DNA from: Pectobacterium sp. PL152 | Lineage (GTDB): Bacteria; Pseudomonadota; Gammaproteobacteria; Enterobacterales; Enterobacteriaceae | Assembly: GCA_021907015.1 (NCBI GenBank) | Contig: CP091064.1 | Span: 2,666,001 to 2,730,000 of the forward strand | Reading direction: 5' to 3' | Length of the DNA: 64,000 nucleotides | Shown: positions 62,189-64,000 of the stretch, one piece after another | Layout: each line of letters begins with the position of its first letter | Position numbering within the stretch: position 1 is the first letter of the stretch | Program-made: the position numbers and the translations under genes | Notes under the pieces: model-generated | Told to the model about the DNA's origin: nothing | Databases searched by the model: none | Seen by the model: only the letters and a program-made list of their open reading frames with translations

Positions 62189-62971
62189 ATGACCGAACCA
62201 ACGTTGCTTCATCCCTCTTTATTACCGCTGGACGGCGGAATCAACTTCCGCGATTTAGGCGGCAACCGTGCTGCTGATGGGCGGCTTATCCGACACGGTA
62301 AACTTTTTCGCTCCGGCTCGCTGGATCTGCTGAGTCAGGCTGACTGCGAACACCTTGCTGGCGTGTCGATTTCTCATGTGGTGGACTATCGTGATGCCGA
62401 TGAAATTGCGCAGAAGCCCGATGTCTTGTGGACGGGGGCTAATTATCACGCTTACCCAGCCAACCCATTGCGTCACGAAGTGACGGCCAATCTGGACTCG
62501 CTGGGCTCTGATGTGCTGGCGGCGTTTGATTCCCGGGCGTTTATGTTGGAGCTTTATCGCCGTTTGCCTTTCAATAATTCAGCTTATAAACAGCTGGTGT
62601 CGCTGCTATTACGGCCAGATGAGGGCGGGTTGGTACAGCACTGCGCCGTGGGTAAAGATCGCACGGGTATCGGTTCGGCATTGGTGATGTTTGCGCTGGG
62701 TGCGGATGAACAGACGGTAATGGAAGATTACCTGCTTACGGAAACAACGCTGACGCCATTTCGCCAGCAACTGTTGACGCATTTGTCGGCAACGCTGAAT
62801 GAGAAAGCGCTGGGACAGTTCTCTTATGTGCTGTCGGTGCAGGAAGAGTTCATCGTGACGGCGTTGCAGGCTATCTACGAACGACACGGTTCGATCGATA
62901 GCTGGCTTGAGGTGGAATACGGGCTGGATAATCGTGCGCGGAATTATTTGCAGGATAAATATCTGGCGTAA
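62189..62971 (+). CDS. Tyrosine-protein phosphatase (Y_phosphatase3 family)
   Basis: A 260-residue atypical protein-tyrosine or dual-specificity phosphatase. ATG 62189 follows AAGGAGATGT; the in-frame codons upstream are ignored. The P-loop HCAVGKDRTGIG holds Cys152 and Arg158, and the substrate loop starts GGINFRDLGGN, typical of the PF13350 group (some members also act on phosphoinositides). No signal peptide is seen, so it is probably cytoplasmic. The natural substrate is unknown. It stands alone between udp and ppc. Confidence 0.88.
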   Translation: MTEPTLLHPSLLPLDGGINFRDLGGNRAADGRLIRHGKLFRSGSLDLLSQADCEHLAGVSISHVVDYRDADEIAQKPDVLWTGANYHAYPANPLRHEVTANLDSLGSDVLAAFDSRAFMLELYRRLPFNNSAYKQLVSLLLRPDEGGLVQHCAVGKDRTGIGSALVMFALGADEQTVMEDYLLTETTLTPFRQQLLTHLSATLNEKALGQFSYVLSVQEEFIVTALQAIYERHGSIDSWLEVEYGLDNRARNYLQDKYLA

Positions 62972-62982
62972 GGTTTTGTTTT

Positions 62983-63010
62983 AGGCCGGTCAACTGACCG
63001 GCCTTTGTTT
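62983..63010. terminator. Bidirectional terminator between the phosphatase gene and ppc
   Basis: AGGCCGGTCA and TGACCGGCCT form a 10-bp stem, followed by TTGTTTTG on the plus strand. It lies between converging genes and may serve both. Confidence 0.8.
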
Positions 63011-63054
63011 TGTTGTGTATAGTTTTGCTGTGTGTAGCTTTGCTGTTTGGGTGA

Positions 63055-64000
63055 TTAACCCGTATTACGCATACCCGCTGCAACACCGGCGATGGTGACC
63101 ATCAGCGCCAGTTCCAGATCGGCATCCGGTTTTTCCTGCTGACGTGAACGGTGCAGCAACTCGGCCTGCAACACGTTCAGGGGATCGGTGTAGACGTTAC
63201 GCAAGGCGATCGACTCGGCGATCCACGGCAGATCCGCCATCAGGTGATCGTCGTTAGAGATCGCCAGCACGATGTTGATATCGGCGGCCAACTGATCGCG
63301 CAGCTGTTGCCCTAACGGCCATAGCTTCTCTTCGACCAGACGCTGATCGTAATACTCTGCCAGCCACAGGTCGGCTTTGGCGAATACCATCTCCAGCATA
63401 CCGATACGCGTTGAGAAGAACGGCCAGTCGCGGCACATCTCTTCCAGCTGTTCCTGTTTACCGTCATCCACCACTTTCTGCAACGCGGCACCCGCGCCGA
63501 GCCAGGCTGGCAGCATCAGACGGTTCTGCGTCCAGGCGAAAATCCATGGGATAGCACGCAGGCTTTCTACGCCGCCGTTCGGACGACGTTTGGCCGGACG
63601 TGAACCCAGCGGCAGTTTGCCCAGTTCCAGCTCCGGCGTTGCGGCGCGGAAATAAGGGACGAAATCCGGGTTCTCACGCACGTATCCACGGTACATATCA
63701 CAGGACACGCGGGACAGCTCATCCATCACCTCGTGCCATTCCTGTTTTGGTTCCGGCGGTGGCAGCAGGTTCGCTTCCAGAATCGCACCGGTATACAACG
63801 CCAGACTGCTGATGGTGACTTCCGGCAGGCCGTATTTAAAGCGGATCATCTCGCCCTGTTCGGTCACACGCAGGCCGCCTTTCAGGCTGCCCGGTGGTTG
63901 TGACAGCAGCGCAGCATGAGCTGGTGCGCCACCGCGACCGATGGAACCGCCGCGTCCGTGGAACAGCGTCAGTGCGATACCCGCTTTCTCACAGGTTTTG
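63055..64000 (-). CDS. ppc: Phosphoenolpyruvate carboxylase, N-terminal part outside window
   Basis: The last 315 codons or so of PEP carboxylase, which makes oxaloacetate from PEP and bicarbonate to refill the TCA cycle; a cytoplasmic tetramer activated by acetyl-CoA. Visible landmarks are [20 protein letters not shown] (catalytic glycine-rich loop), [20 protein letters not shown] and the invariant C-terminus AGMRNTG at 63055. The gene enters the window from the right on the minus strand, so its start is not seen. No frameshift in the visible part. Confidence 0.97.
   Translation of the reverse strand, partial: KTCEKAGIALTLFHGRGGSIGRGGAPAHAALLSQPPGSLKGGLRVTEQGEMIRFKYGLPEVTISSLALYTGAILEANLLPPPEPKQEWHEVMDELSRVSCDMYRGYVRENPDFVPYFRAATPELELGKLPLGSRPAKRRPNGGVESLRAIPWIFAWTQNRLMLPAWLGAGAALQKVVDDGKQEQLEEMCRDWPFFSTRIGMLEMVFAKADLWLAEYYDQRLVEEKLWPLGQQLRDQLAADINIVLAISNDDHLMADLPWIAESIALRNVYTDPLNVLQAELLHRSRQQEKPDADLELALMVTIAGVAAGMRNTG

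Overview
The window looks like chromosomal DNA of a plant-associated soft-rot enterobacterium, most likely Pectobacterium or a close relative. The evidence is a backbone of housekeeping genes in the familiar enterobacterial order (yicC, rph-pyrE, slmA, dut, coaBC, radC, rpmBG, mutM, coaD, waaA, the waa genes, hldD, kbl-tdh, envC, yibN, secB-gpsA-cysE, metR/metE, ysgA, udp, ppc), proteins that closely resemble their E. coli counterparts, and four ERIC-type intergenic repeats. The genus is an inference from gene order and protein similarity, not from a database search.

Layout. Bases 1-4100 are an AT-rich accessory patch: two paralogous Xre-type repressors with identical operator pairs, a Ner-like DNA-binding protein, and a roughly 707-residue P-loop ATPase fused to a PD-(D/E)XK nuclease, a candidate defence gene. 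Bases 4137-15900 hold yicC, a LysR regulator and an eight-gene minus-strand operon (dipeptide epimerase, GsiABCD-type peptide importer, DmpA-like, DppA-like and isoaspartyl peptidases) that looks built to import and dismantle unusual peptides. Bases 16000-24500 are housekeeping (rph, pyrE, slmA, dut, coaBC, radC, rpmB, rpmG, mutM, coaD). Bases 22900-40700 form the lipopolysaccharide core region: waaA, waaE, an AT-rich block of outer-core glycosyltransferases, waaG, waaQ preceded by a JUMPstart/ops element, then waaL, waaC, waaF and hldD. Bases 40900-50000 carry kbl-tdh, yibQ-envC, yibN, secB-gpsA-cysE and pagP. Bases 50000-64000 carry yigM, metR/metE, two tandem chemoreceptor genes with FliA-type promoters, ysgA, a WYL-type regulator divergent from an unrecognised two-domain protein, udp with CRP sites, a protein phosphatase and the end of ppc.

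Data quality shapes the whole annotation. More than fifty single-base frameshifts interrupt genes in this window, nearly all in short homopolymer runs and mostly one base too few. Adding or removing the single bases restores full-length proteins of the family's usual size (for example WaaA 425, Kbl 398, GpsA 339 and CysE 273 residues). Essential genes are hit, so I treat these as sequence or consensus errors and annotate whole genes, giving the position of each break. They cluster in 0.3-3.8 kb, 22.8-36.2 kb, 41.6-43.1 kb, 47.4-49.3 kb, 54.8-55.1 kb and 59.8-60.2 kb. Other long stretches are clean.

How the genes work together: the 22.9-40.7 kb and 49.2 kb genes build and modify lipid A and core LPS (Kdo by WaaA, heptoses by HldD/WaaC/WaaF/WaaQ, hexoses by WaaE/WaaG and the GT8, GT4, GT25 and GT32 enzymes, O-antigen ligation by WaaL, palmitoylation by PagP). 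The outer-core block is expected to depend on RfaH through the ops element. I see no tRNA, rRNA or CRISPR array and no intact insertion sequence.
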